64,000 nt of DNA from Motacilla alba alba (Eukaryota > Chordata > Aves > Passeriformes > Motacillidae). Under the pieces are notes generated by a model. It saw only the letters and a program-made list of their open reading frames with translations, was not told the DNA's origin and ran no database searches. How positions within the stretch are numbered: the stretch's first letter is position 1; each line of letters begins with the position of its first letter. Made by a program: the position numbers and the translations under genes. The DNA is taken from positions 682,001 to 746,000 of the forward strand of contig NW_024037374.1 of NCBI RefSeq assembly GCF_015832195.1, read 5' to 3'. This document shows positions 31,263-41,071 of the stretch, in pieces.

Positions 31263-32398
31263 TGTCATGGTTTGACGCTGGCCCAATGCCAGTGCCCCCA
31301 TGAAAACCTATCCTCCCCTGGTGTCTGCTGTGAGATGTGATCAGAGACAGAGCAAAGCAGGCCTCCACTTGTAAACAAAGGAAAAAAAAACTTTATTATC
31401 ATATAACTACAATAAAATGAACACACAGAGCAGAATGGAAACCTCTCAAACATTTTCTCCTCCCCCCACTCAATTTCCACAGCATGAAACAAAACCTTAG
31501 ATCTTAATCCAGTCCATCACCCTTCAGATAATCAACTCAGTCCATCTCCACCCTTCCGACAATCACCTCTCATTTCATCAAGGAGAGAAGAGCCCCCTTG
31601 TGCCACAGGTTTCCCCTGGAAAAACACAGCCGAGTCCAGCTGTGTTTCCCCGTCACTCAGCAACTACTTTCGTGACTTCTTCCTTCCATGTTCAGTGCTC
31701 TCACCACTGCACATGGACCAGAGCTGCTTTTAGGGTTTCCCCTTTCAAGGATGCTTCGCCCAGTTCCAGGAGGAAACGACAGTCTCTCACCTTTTCGGGA
31801 CACCAGTCCCCCCCAATATTTCACCCCCTGGGGCCGAGGGGTCTCACCATCACTTCATCACCTGTCGTCTCCGCTCACATCACTCCTTTGGCACCGCCTC
31901 CCCCTAAAATGCAGTCTCTGTATTACAGGAAAGGTTCTATCCATGGCTATACAAGAAAAGTCCAGCCAAAAGCCACTCCATCATCTCCTCCACCTAGGAT
32001 TTCCTCAACTTCTCTCAGTCGTTCTTCACTTGCACAGCTTTCATCACACTTGCATATTTCCTCTTATCCGTCTCTCTCCTCCTTCGACTCCCGGAGGATC
32101 AGCATTTGCAAGGTTTCCATCGTCTCACAGAAGGGTTAAAATCACAGTCTCTGCTCATCTCGAACTCCCACACTAGCTCTGCACTCTTCCCTTGCCGCCC
32201 CCCCCTTCTCCTCCTCGGCCAGGCCGGTGCTATCAAGTTCAAGATAGCACTGGCACCTCTCTCTTTCTCTCTCTCTCCTGAGGAAGGGGGGCTGCCCGAT
32301 GCCTCACTGAGTTCTTCCACCCTTCCACTCTTGTCCAAGCCATCGCCTCCCGTCCTCTGCCCAAGGCTCCGGCCCACCTCCCCCGCCCAGCCCGAAGC
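31263..32398 (-). mobile_element. Solo LTR inserted between dUTPase and protease
   Basis: Begins TGTCATGGTTTGACGCTGG like the 23,026 element, and shares its internal sequence for about 1.1 kb including the reverse poly(A) AACTTTATTATC. The distal ~200 bp of the longer copy, with the expected ACGACA end, are absent. A 6-bp direct repeat CTCCCC (31,257-31,262; 32,399-32,404) flanks it, but this C-rich match could be partly chance. The coding halves on both sides follow each other directly. Confidence 0.82.
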
Positions 32399-32404
32399 CT
32401 CCCC

Positions 32405-32700
32405 TCGACTGTGATTGATGAGGGGGCAATGTTTTAGTCATCTGCTCCAATGGAACCAATTGGGCTATCCTTTGTTCTTTCTCAATTCCTATCGGTGGAA
32501 AAGGAGTGACACAAATTTCCCCCATATAATCAGCATCTATTACCCCAGTTAAAACAAATAATCCTATCATGGTGGCCGATGATCGTCGCAGCAACAAAGC
32601 TCCCATAGGTTGTCCATCAATAATGATTGGTCCCTTTATTCCAGTCGGCACCTTTTCCGGGTGGGTGGTCATCAATGTTACTGCTGCTGAGGCTGCCACG
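32405..32700 (-). pseudogene. dut: dUTPase-like domain, class II provirus
   Basis: The frame contains FGLDVAASAAVTL, the segment GLFVLTGVIDADYMGEI (dUTPase motif III, with its Asp) and PFPPIGIEKEQRIAQLVPLE. dUTPase hydrolyses dUTP and is placed in the protease frame in betaretrovirus-like elements, as here between nucleocapsid and protease. It is about 100 residues before the LTR insertion. Motifs I and V are not clearly recognised, so it may be a degenerate, non-catalytic version. Confidence 0.78.
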
Positions 32701-33049
32701 TCCAGCCCGAAGCTCCGGGCGGTGGCTGGTTGTAGTGGAGCTGGGCTGAGGTGTTGACAGCGGCTACTTGTGTCTGGGCGCGGCGGCTGTTGGACGCGCT
32801 GGCCTTCACGTTTCCCGAGCGGCATCGGCAAGCTCCAGTCTTGTCAGCCAGCTCCAGGCCTCCACATTGGTAACATTTAAATCGGCCAGTAGATAGAGCC
32901 TGCAGAGCATTTGTTGCCGCTGCTTGTAGGGGTGCAAGAGCAGCTAACACCTGACTCTGTGAGGCTGCTGCCTGTTTTTGTAATCCTACTCCTAACTCCT
33001 TAATAGCTTCTACTAACATTGCCTGATTTCCTACGGGCATATTTGCCAA
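32678..33049 (-). pseudogene. gag: Gag nucleocapsid region, class II provirus
   Basis: Open frame of 123 codons. An Ala/Gln-rich helical part (GLQKQAAASQSQVLAALAPL) precedes a zinc-knuckle region (FKCYQCGGLELADKTGACRC). It starts CxxC but lacks the His at the expected spacing, so the knuckle is decayed or atypical. A Gln/Pro-rich tail overlaps the dUTPase frame. It lies one frame away from the capsid frame ending at 33,050. Confidence 0.72.
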
Positions 33050-33937
33050 TCATTCTAATGCTTCTTCTATAGACCAATTAGCTCCTAGGGTATTCAATAC
33101 GTTCCTCGTAGCCTGGTTGCTATTCTGGAGTGCACATTGTTTCAACAAAGCACCTTTCATAAAGTCAGGGACTCCTGCCCGTTCGATAGCAGTGGCCGCC
33201 TTATCTATAAAAGATCCAAATGATTCATCCCTTCCTTGCTTTATTCCCATATAAGAGGGGACCCCGCCTGGCTCTTTTATCTTGTCTATGGCCAGTCGTA
33301 CAAGGCGCACAGCCTCCCGACATTTATCGGGACCAATTAACGCTTGCGCTTCCATATGAAGAAAAGGCCCTAGACCCACTAGCTCCTCGAGGGTTATTCC
33401 GTGTAGTGGGTTGCCTGGCTGGCGTGCTGTTGCGACACATTCCTGGCCGAGTGCTTGCCAGTGTGCATTAAAGAGGAGCTGCTGATGTTGAGTGAAGATA
33501 AGCTTCACTATTCCTCTACAATCAGCCGGCAGTAACACCTGAGTCCCCCAAATATAGTCAAGCATATAAGATGTGGCAGGGGGTAACGGACAATCTGACC
33601 AGTCCCCATAACTCTTATTCTTATCATATGCTACACTAGCTTGCTGCGCAGCTTTCTTTTCTGCCTGATATTGTAATAACTCATTGTGCACAACTCGTCA
33701 CAGCTTTCCCAACTTTTTTGCAGTTTTATCCTCATCTATAGCTCCCTCCCACAGCTTGTCCCCAAACTTGCGCCACTCCGTTAATTCATGCACTGTATGA
33801 GGATTTTGAAAAACTCCAAGTGCATACCCATGAGCTAACAACCCAGGAAGCTCCTTCTGCAAATCTATGCCCTTAACCTGACGCTTTTTTAAAAAGCAAG
33901 TAAATAAATCATATGCTGCTTGCCTTTCCATTTCCAT
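33050..33937 (-). pseudogene. gag: Gag matrix and capsid, class II provirus
   Basis: 33,698-33,937 is the matrix start (MEMERQAAYDLFTCFLKKRQ; HELTEWRKFGDKLWEGAI), stopping after KKLGKL. 33,050-33,691 is a 213-codon capsid frame with WSDCPLPPATSYMLDYIWGT, HWQALGQE and the major homology region IKQGRDESFGSFIDKAATAI. The two are separated by a stop and a few bases. Capsid forms the virion shell; the region is nearly intact apart from that break and an out-of-frame nucleocapsid. Confidence 0.85.
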
Positions 33938-34117
33938 TTTAAAACGTCAGCGCTGTTGCAGCCCCACAAGGTCTCGGCAGCACGTATCGGCCGGGCTCTC
34001 CGTTGAGGTCACCCAGGGCGCGGCACCTTTCGCTTTTCCAGCGGTGCTTATTCACCGTCCTTGCTGCGACAGGACCCGAACTTCTGCACCGATCCACCGT
34101 GGTATCCCGTTACGGCT

Positions 34118-34135
34118 ATCACGCCTGGGGCACCA
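34118..34135 (-). other. Primer-binding site, tRNA-Trp-like
   Basis: Minus strand TGGTGCCCCAGGCGTGAT begins three bases after the CA end of the 5' LTR. It fits a tRNA-Trp 3' end at about 15 of 18 positions, the primer type of avian alpharetroviruses. Confidence 0.7.
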
Positions 34136-34138
34136 TTT

Positions 34139-34518
34139 TGTTGGAGTCAGCGGGAGAAAAGCGGCACTCAATATGAGTGATCAGCAAATCACAAACTTTA
34201 TTGATAGCCACACATATTTATATTGGTGTTAATGAGACTAACACATATTGCAAAAGGCGAGCTCATTATTGGTCAGTCGCTTATCAGCCAGCTACACCTA
34301 CTTCTGCATTCTTGTAGTTATACTGTTAGAGCTTTTCTGCTTTTCTTCATATTTCTAACCAAAGATCTTCCTCCTTACCCTGTTTTTGCACCAAGGGCAC
34401 AGTGTCCTTGCCTTATACTAATTGCTGACTCCTATACTTATCTCCTTCTTGCTTAACCAATGGTATTATGACTGTGTGACCTTTCTTAGCTAGCCAACTG
34501 TCCACAAAATCCTCCACA
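34139..34518 (-). mobile_element. 5' LTR of the class II provirus
   Basis: 380 bp. Minus-strand start TGTGGAGGATTTTGTGGACA at 34,518, end ACTCCAACA at 34,139. The reverse TTTATT (about 34,198) and TATTTATA-like block give minus orientation. The flanking base at 34,519 is the first base of the inverted-repeat arm. Confidence 0.92.
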
Positions 34519-34899
34519 AGGCAGCTGACACATCTCCTCCCTGGTTTGCAGCCCTGGGGCTGGCAGGGGTCACAGCTGCCCCCCGTGCACCCCACACCCC
34601 CTGGAATGGGGGATTCTTCCTGCCGCTGGCAGATGCTCCTTCTCCATCCCTGGCCTGGGTGCTCCTGGTCCAAGCTCCCTGCCGTGGTCATTGCTGGGGG
34701 TGGGGAGCAGCAGGGAGGAGTTCAGTGCCAACCTGGGAGGTGCCAGCAGGGTCAGAGATGTGTGGAGGTGACAGTGCCAGAGGGACGGGATGTGCAAATG
34801 GACACAGGGACAAGACAACACCTCCTGGGAAATCTCTTGAAAGTTTGGGGGAATTCCCTTTGGAACACACACACGGACATGGACACACAGAGTGTAGCT

Positions 34900-36460
34900 T
34901 TGCTGAAAGGGTTTATTGATGATTGATGATTGAGGGGAAATGGCCCAGGGCTCACAGGGATCAGAGGGTTCCTCCAGGGATGATCATCTCCTCATGCCAC
35001 CAGAGGGGATCAGGACACCGGTGTCCCCACAGCTTCCAATCCTAAAAGACAAACCCCAGAACGTGACCTCTGGAGGCCACTAGGCCATGGATGGGCTTTG
35101 TCCCCACCCCTGTCCCTGCAGGCACAGCTCACCTAGCCATCCAGAGAGGCAGCCAGGCGCTTCTGCCGCAGAACAGCCACCAGCTTTTCAGCCACAGGGG
35201 GCTGGGGACAAAGGCAGCGTTAGAGACACACTGGGGGCACTGGGCTGGACTGGGAGGCAGGGGAGAGCGGGGGGGCCTTGGGGAAGGGGCTGCGGGAGCA
35301 ATGGGGTGCAGGAGCTGCTGTGCTCCTGCCCAGAAGCACTGGGCTCCTGGCCAGGAGGCACAGCTGGGGCAGGGGCTGCGTCCTGGCTCATCCAGGGGGG
35401 CTCCTGGGGTGACAGGGATGGGAATGCAGCAGGGGCCCTGGGCAAAGGCTTCCCTGGGGAGCAGCCCTGGGCAGGGTGTTGTCTGGGCTGTCAGCAGGGC
35501 TGCACTGGGCTGTGCTGGGACCAACTGGGATGGCCTGGGCTGTGGTGGCCATGCAAGGGACACCGGCAGAACTCGTGGTACCCACCAGAGGCGTCTCCAG
35601 GACCGCAACATTGTCTAAATCCAACTGCAGAGAGACCAGAAGACCTGGCTGGTCACTGGGATGTCCCCAGGGCCAGCAAGGGATAGGGGGAACATAGCTG
35701 CCCCCCAGTTTCCTGAAGGGATTCCCTCTAATGCCAGCAGCCCACTCACCTCCCGGAGATCATCTTGGGTTCCTTCCAGGAGTGCCTGGAAAGGAGAACA
35801 AAGGCTGGGTCTGGACTGGACCTTGTGGGGCTGGGGGGGGACACGGGTGCAGGGAGCAGGGCGCAGGCAAAGGGATGGGAATTCGGGGTCTCCAAGGACA
35901 TCTCTGTGAGGTGGGGGAGACCCAAAGACACTGATCTGGGGTCAGCTGAGGGCCCAGGGGACAGGGCTGGGGGTGTGGAAGGAGCAGGGTGTGAGTACAG
36001 GGGAGGAGAAAGGAATTGCGGTGTAGGGACATGGGAGTGCAGGGAGGGGCTTGGTGGGGACAGAAGAACGAGGGCGAGTGGGGACAAAACCAACGGGACT
36101 GGGAGATGCTGTGGGAGTGGGGGGTGAGTCAGGGAATTGTACAGGGGGACCCTTCTGCAGTGGCCAGGAAGAAAGGCAAAGGATTGAGGGGGGACATGGA
36201 AGGAAAGGCCTCGGGAATGGTCAGTGGGAGGGCGCTTGAGACCCTGAATGGGACACAGAGGAGGGATCAAAAGGGTGGGATGGGAGGGCAGAAAGGGCAG
36301 GATGTGGGACAGCATTTGGCTGGTGCCTCACCTTGGCCTGTGCCGGGGGGCACAGCAGGATGGAGAAGAGCAGGGTCACGCTGAGCACAGCCACCTTCAT
36401 CTTCCTCTCGCTCTGGGCAGTGCTGGGTGAGGCTGGAGCAGGTGAGGAGCACCTTTATCC
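34900..36460 (-). CDS. Small secreted peptide precursor, left-arm copy, five exons
   Basis: Coding exons 36,400-36,332, 35,785-35,750, 35,624-35,586 and 35,201-35,133; a 3' UTR exon starts at 35,041. All introns are GT-AG and phase 0; the last follows the stop codon directly. A TATA-like GATAAA is at 36,459-36,454 and AATAAA at 34,917-34,912. The 70-residue product has a signal peptide (MKVAVLSVTLLFSILLCPPA, cleavage probably after AQA), an acidic part (EGTQDDLRE; LDNVAVLETPL) and an amphipathic C-terminus (VAEKLVAVL) ending in a furin-type RQKR site and the tail LAASLDG. It has only one Cys, in the signal peptide. It differs from the right-arm copy at four residues, and all splice sites are kept. 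I do not recognise the family; a peptide hormone, apolipoprotein-like or host-defence precursor are all possible. Confidence 0.72.
34912..34917 (-). terminator. Poly(A) signal of the left-arm gene
   Basis: AATAAA on the minus strand, in AATCATCAATAAACCC context shared with the right-arm copy. Confidence 0.75.
36454..36459 (-). promoter_or_regulatory. TATA-like box of the left-arm gene
   Basis: GATAAA on the minus strand, about 55 bp before the start codon, at the same place as in the right-arm copy. Confidence 0.5.
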
Positions 36461-37245
36461 CTGCCGGGGCTCCTCCCTGCACCCTCCCTGCCAAGCCCCC
36501 AGGCCAAAGCCCGGCTTGGCACAGCCCCCAGCCCTGGCCACAGGCCCAGCCCTGGCACAGAGACCATCCCACCTGTGGCACGGATCCAGCCCCCTTGCCC
36601 GGCATCCCTCCAGCTTCCTGCATGGGGCAGCTGCCCCTGGAAGGGCCCAGGCACCTGGGGGTCCAAGGGGGGCAGGCAGGGAGCCAAAAGCATCTGGGGA
36701 CCCTGTGGGGACAACACCCCAGTCCAGCACAACCCATCCTCCAACAGCCCCCAGTGCCAGATCCCCCATCTCCTGCTGCCCCTTCCCTCCCAGAGCATTC
36801 CCAGTGGGACAGCCCAGAGCTGAGCCCAGCCCCAAACCCAACACGTAGGAGAACAAGGGGAACAAGGGGACATGTGATCAGGTGGGTGATTGCCATCTCC
36901 AGCCACTGGAGACACTGGGGAGCACTGGGCAATGTTGATCACCTGCAGACAAGGCTGAGGGTTGGGGAATGGCTCAGGAGGGACAATTCCCACATCCACA
37001 CGACCCGATATCCCTTTCCCTGCAGATGCCAGAGGGGAATATGCCCTGCCCTGCCCCTCATCCTGTCTCACCTGCAGCCTCTGAGCCCTCCCAGAGCACC
37101 TGGGTCATGGCCCTGGCTCTGGGCCCAGGCCAGCCCTGGCCCCGAGCAGGATGTGCCCAACCCAGGGACATGGGGAAGTGGGCACCTGTCCCCAGGCAGC
37201 CACTCGGAGCTAACTGGGGTAACAGAGGTGCCCTGTGAGGAGGAG

Positions 37246-39975
37246 TGTGGTCTTACATTTTAGTTAAATGGTATGCTCTGTCTCACCCCTCGAAAATGTA
37301 CAGTTTATTCCAAGCCTGTGATCCTCCCCTGAAATATCATGTATCTGTAATCCCATTGGCTCAAGTCTTACTCTGTACCCTCTTTGAATCTCCCTGTTAA
37401 ACTGTGCGGGGGAGATGAGACCCTTTTCTTAGCCCTTTTTCTCCCTAGGCTCTCCCTCTCTGCCCCTCCCTCCCCCTTCCCCCCTTCTCCCTCAGAAACA
37501 TGCTGCTCCTGGGGGTGGGACCCCCAATAAACCATCATCTAATTAGTACCCTCAGAAGCCGGGTGGAGTCTCCCTGCCTGCCTTCTGCTACCAACGATGA
37601 TACAGCTTAGGAGGTCCCCTGGGAACCATCAAACGAGTGTGGCTTGAGCACTGACAACCCTAAGACGAAAATGGACCTCCATCGCCCTGCCGGCATAGTG
37701 CACAACCCCACGGAACACTGCTTCAGCAACACCTTCGGCACCGTGAAGTGGCCGTGCAGGGCCGCAGCCATGGCCCTGGGTGGCCCCTCCACCACAACGC
37801 AGAGACTCCGTGAGACACTGCACCGCCACCTCGCCACCGCCAGCCCGCTGCGACCCCGGCCCCGGCGCGGCCCTGGCCCCGGCCCACCACTGAGCGCACA
37901 CCCGCGCACCCGGAAAAGCCGCGCGGAGCGCACCCGGCCCATCGCTCGCATCACCGTCACCTCGTGGCCGCCACATGGCTGCTGGGAGCCACCGCTGGGA
38001 GCTGGCAGCTGCCACCGCGGTGGAGCCGAGCCCCCCGCCACCTGCCCGGAGGCGGTGGGGGAAGGCCCTACAGAGCGGGTGGGCCGTGCAGATCGCCGAG
38101 CCTATACCCTGGACCACGGCAGCGGTAAAAGAAGAAACCAAAGCCTGCTAGTTTCCGTGGGGGAGCCACCAGAGGAGCAAGAAGCAGTTTTCAACTTTGC
38201 CTGACCCCCACACCCCCAAAACTACTTTCATCAGTTCTGTGACCTCCTTCCTCAGTCTTACTCTCTCTCCCCTCGCTGCTCCTTCTCCCTAACTCCATCC
38301 CTAACCTGCTTTCCCCTAAACAAACCCCCTGCAGTCCACTCCGTCCTGCTAAGCCTGGCACAGCAGTCACATGGCTAAGCTTCAACATTTCATTGAAGAT
38401 CTACTTTATAATCTCCTTCCTCTGTTATTCCAAGAGCAGGCTAATATCCTTCTCTGCAATCCATACCGCTTTTTACCTTCTTTTGGGTAGTTCACCGGGA
38501 GCAAACTGCTCGAAGGCATAGGGTACCCCGAAAAGGTTTTTCTTTTGCAGAGTCCCTGGCTCCCCATAACCTCCCCAATTCCCGATCCCTGTCCACTTGT
38601 TCTAGCTGAAAAGAGCTTGTTAGCTAGAACTTTCATCCTAAAACCCTCTAACCTTGTCATCATTCTTATCCAATACTTGCTCTCTCTCAATCTCCCTCCC
38701 ATCCCCATGAAGTAGTTTTTACAATTATGCTTTTCTAGTTTAAATGTGTGTTCATATTGCAGATTGTCCTGGTTTCAGTTTTAGAAAGCAGGGGCCTGTC
38801 AGGTCACAAGAGTAGATCCAACAAGAAGCAGTTTTCGATTGTTTCTTTAACAGTGAGTGTTCAGATAGTATTAAACTGCTGAATCAAAATCACCGTTGGG
38901 TTTATGCTGTCCTCAGTAGGTTTTGAGGGTGACTGATAACCTAAAATGGTGTCTGGGAAAGTATTTTGACGGTTTTTGTGGTGAATGCTCCCTGAGTATA
39001 GGTAGTAGCTGAAGCCAAATTTCTTTTTTTCTTTTTGTTTTTCTTTTAATGACCTAAAACCAGGGGTCTTCTGGGTTAAACCAGTTGGAAGGTGAAAGCA
39101 GCAGTAACGCTCAGATCCAAGGGTGAGAATCTGAGGCCGCACACCTGCCTGGAGTCCAGGGGGCTTCAGGTGATTCCCTGTCCCTGAGAGGGGGAGCAGA
39201 AGTCAGCGCCTCAGCCTAAAACTGGGGGCTGTGGTGGTCCAAAAAGCCAGTTGGAAAAGGTTAGACACCATTAGGCCAGTCATGCTGAAAAGGCCAATCC
39301 CAAAACTCTCATATAAGCTTAGTGCCAAAGGCTGAAGCCCTTTAAGCACTCGCCCATGCTTTAAATTCGTTTAAAATCTGCAATATGGACACACATAACC
39401 CATTTATTACAATTGAATGCTCATTTTATCTTTGCTGCCTACCACCAAAAGCAAACATCAAGTCAAATGGACTGTTGAAAACATAATCCTCACTGCAATT
39501 GTATTTATTTTTATGCTGCAAAACTGTGTAATTACTGCTTCATTTTTTAAATTGTTAATTGTCATATTTCTCTTTATCTTTTTAACGAAGAAAGGGTGAA
39601 TTGTGGTGTTACATTTTAGTTAAATGGCATGCTCTGTCTCACCCCTCAAAAACATACGGTTCATTCTAAGCCTGTGATCCTCCCCTGCAGTATCATGTGT
39701 CTGTAATCCCATTGGCCCGAGTCTTATTCCGTGCCCACTTTGAATCTCGCTGTTAAGCTGTGCGAGGGAGACGGAATGGTCTCTCTTGGCCCGTTTTCTC
39801 CCTAGGCTCTCCCTCTCTGCCCCTCCCTCCCATTCCCTTCTTCTCCCTCAGAAACCATGCTGCTCCTGGGGGTGGGACCCCCAATAAACCTTCATCTAAT
39901 CAGCATCCTCAGAAGCCGTGTGGAGTCTCCTTGCCTGCCTGGTGCTACCAGCGAACACACAGCTTAGGGGGCCCC
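37246..39975 (+). mobile_element. Small two-LTR retroelement without recognised genes
   Basis: LTRs at 37,246-~37,605 and 39,602-~39,965 start TGTGGTCTTACATTTTAG / TGTGGTGTTACATTTTAG and contain CCCAATAAACC. A purine tract (AAGAAAGGGTGAAT, 39,588-39,601) precedes the right LTR. Similarity between the two ends continues a further ~20 bp past ACAGCTTAG, so the 3' limit is uncertain. The ~2-kb interior has no gag, pol or env, suggesting a non-autonomous element. No target duplication is seen: AGGAG lies left and a zinc-finger fragment right. Confidence 0.8.
37640..38200 (+). other. CpG-rich insert in the retroelement interior
   Basis: About 560 bp, very rich in GC and intact CpG (GCGACCCCGGCCCCGGCG, GCACACCCGCGCACCCGG). 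Open frames exist on both strands (186 codons plus, 170 minus) but none has a domain I recognise, so composition may explain them. The rest of the interior (38,200-39,600) is ordinary and contains a TGTCCTGGTTTCAG motif at about 38,766 that resembles an LTR start. Confidence 0.5.
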
Positions 39976-40037
39976 CGGGGACTCCCTGGGGACCCCCCAA
40001 ATGGACAGCAACAAGCCAACACCAAGGGAGGCAGCAG

Positions 40038-40115
40038 AAAGGGAAGCCCTACAAGTGCCCCGAGTGCAGGAAGGGCTTTGAGCGCTGCTCCAACTCCATC
40101 CCCCATTGGAGCACC
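40038..40115 (+). pseudogene. C2H2 zinc-finger fragment
   Basis: Encodes a linker-like GKPYK then CPECRKGFERCSNSIPHWST: the C-x2-C pair, the conserved Phe and the first His are present, the second His is lost. It fits one unit of a KRAB/poly-zinc-finger type gene. No neighbouring fingers are found in the next few hundred bases, so it is an isolated relic. Confidence 0.7.
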
Positions 40116-40249
40116 CCCGCTGGATGGTCCACAGTGACCCTCATTGGGCAGAGACTTGCTGATCCATGGTTCTGGTGATCCACTGGCTGGTGGTCCCCAC
40201 ATCTTCCTGGCTCCCTTCAGGCACCTGAAAGTCAAGAGGAGCTCAAAGG

Positions 40250-40380
40250 GACCTGGCCATGGACAGGGACATGGGGGCCATGGGCGTGGAAGGGAACATG
40301 GGCGACACAGGCATGGATGGGGACATCAGGGGATACAGACATGGATGGGGACATGTAGGGTGACATGGGCTGAACTTCCA
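40250..40380 (+). repeat. Imperfect GGACATGG-rich repeat
   Basis: Irregular repetition of GACATGGGG / GGCATGGATGGGGACAT units. Low complexity; no coding meaning. Confidence 0.6.
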
Positions 40381-40456
40381 GGGAGTGTGGGGGATGATGG
40401 GTTTGAGTGAGTTGAGGGTTCCCGGGAGGGACATGGGGTGCCGTGCTGTGGAAACT

Positions 40457-41065
40457 TGATGGGGTCTCTGAGGTTGAGATGACTCCAAGGTGTTAGAAAG
40501 TTCTTTTCTCCCAGCCCCGAGACTGAAGAAGAAGCCAAGACTCTTCTGTTCATGTTCTCAAGGTTGTTTATTTTCTCTTATCTAATACATTCTTTCTATG
40601 ACCTGTGGAGGTCCATCTGGCAGGTGAGTTCGTAGCACACTGACTTCCCTTGGGGCAGTGTTAGTTTTTTATACTAAGAACTACGTGTACTTTATTTACA
40701 GTAATTTTCCAATACCTATCACCTATGTTAGACAGCCTGCCTCTACTCTAAACCAATCCAAAAGTGCCACCATCACATCAGAAGATGGAGGACAAGAAGG
40801 AGAAGGACAAAGACTGGATACGCCCAGATTCCTCCATCATGCCTCTTGAACCCCCATTCTAAAAACCCCAAAATTCTACTTTTTCGCCCTGTGATAAATT
40901 AACTTTCATTCTACATAAACTCTTGTGACTTGTAAATCCTCACACAAAGCTGGTAGTTTTTTCCAGGGGTTAAAATTGAAGGCACAGGTGTGCCAAGGTC
41001 TCTAAGCCCCCTGCCAGGGTCTTGAGCCATCCAGGGCAGCCAGAGGAATGTCCTGGGTTCTGACA
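40457..41065 (-). mobile_element. ERVK-type solo LTR, same family as 12,043-12,713
   Basis: 609 bp with perfect 6-bp duplication GAAACT (40,451-40,456 and 41,066-41,071). Minus-strand start TGTCAGAACCCAGGACATTC. A reverse TTTATT lies near 40,566. The shared right-end block (AGCCCCCTGCCAG) matches the 12.0-kb copy. Confidence 0.92.
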
Positions 41066-41071
41066 GAAACT

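Larger units (their letters stand above)
27388..34518 (-). mobile_element. Class II (ERVK-like) provirus with two LTRs
   Basis: About 7.1 kb on the minus strand: 5' LTR 34,139-34,518, tRNA-Trp-like primer site, gag, dUTPase, protease (split by a later LTR), RT, RNase H-integrase, TM-only env, polypurine tract, 3' LTR 27,388-27,766. The LTRs differ at several percent of sites by eye, so insertion is old. No target duplication matches: GGTTGCC lies left and AGGCAG right. The right edge coincides with the outer end of an inverted-repeat arm. Confidence 0.92.
34519..37245 (-). repeat. Inverted duplication, left arm
   Basis: About 2.73 kb, reverse complement of 44,446-47,201 with only scattered differences by eye. 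It carries a complete secreted-peptide gene, its upstream region and its 3' flank. Both ends coincide with LTR edges (34,518 and 37,246), whereas the right arm has no LTR at either end. Confidence 0.92.

Noticed and set aside
23026..32398. The two TGTCATGGTTTG LTRs as one provirus
   Set aside because: They have separate flanking repeats and lie in different host elements, with CR1 and a provirus start between them.
37629..38204. 186- and 170-codon frames as host genes
   Set aside because: Both strands are open because of extreme GC content; no domain, splice sites or consistent start.
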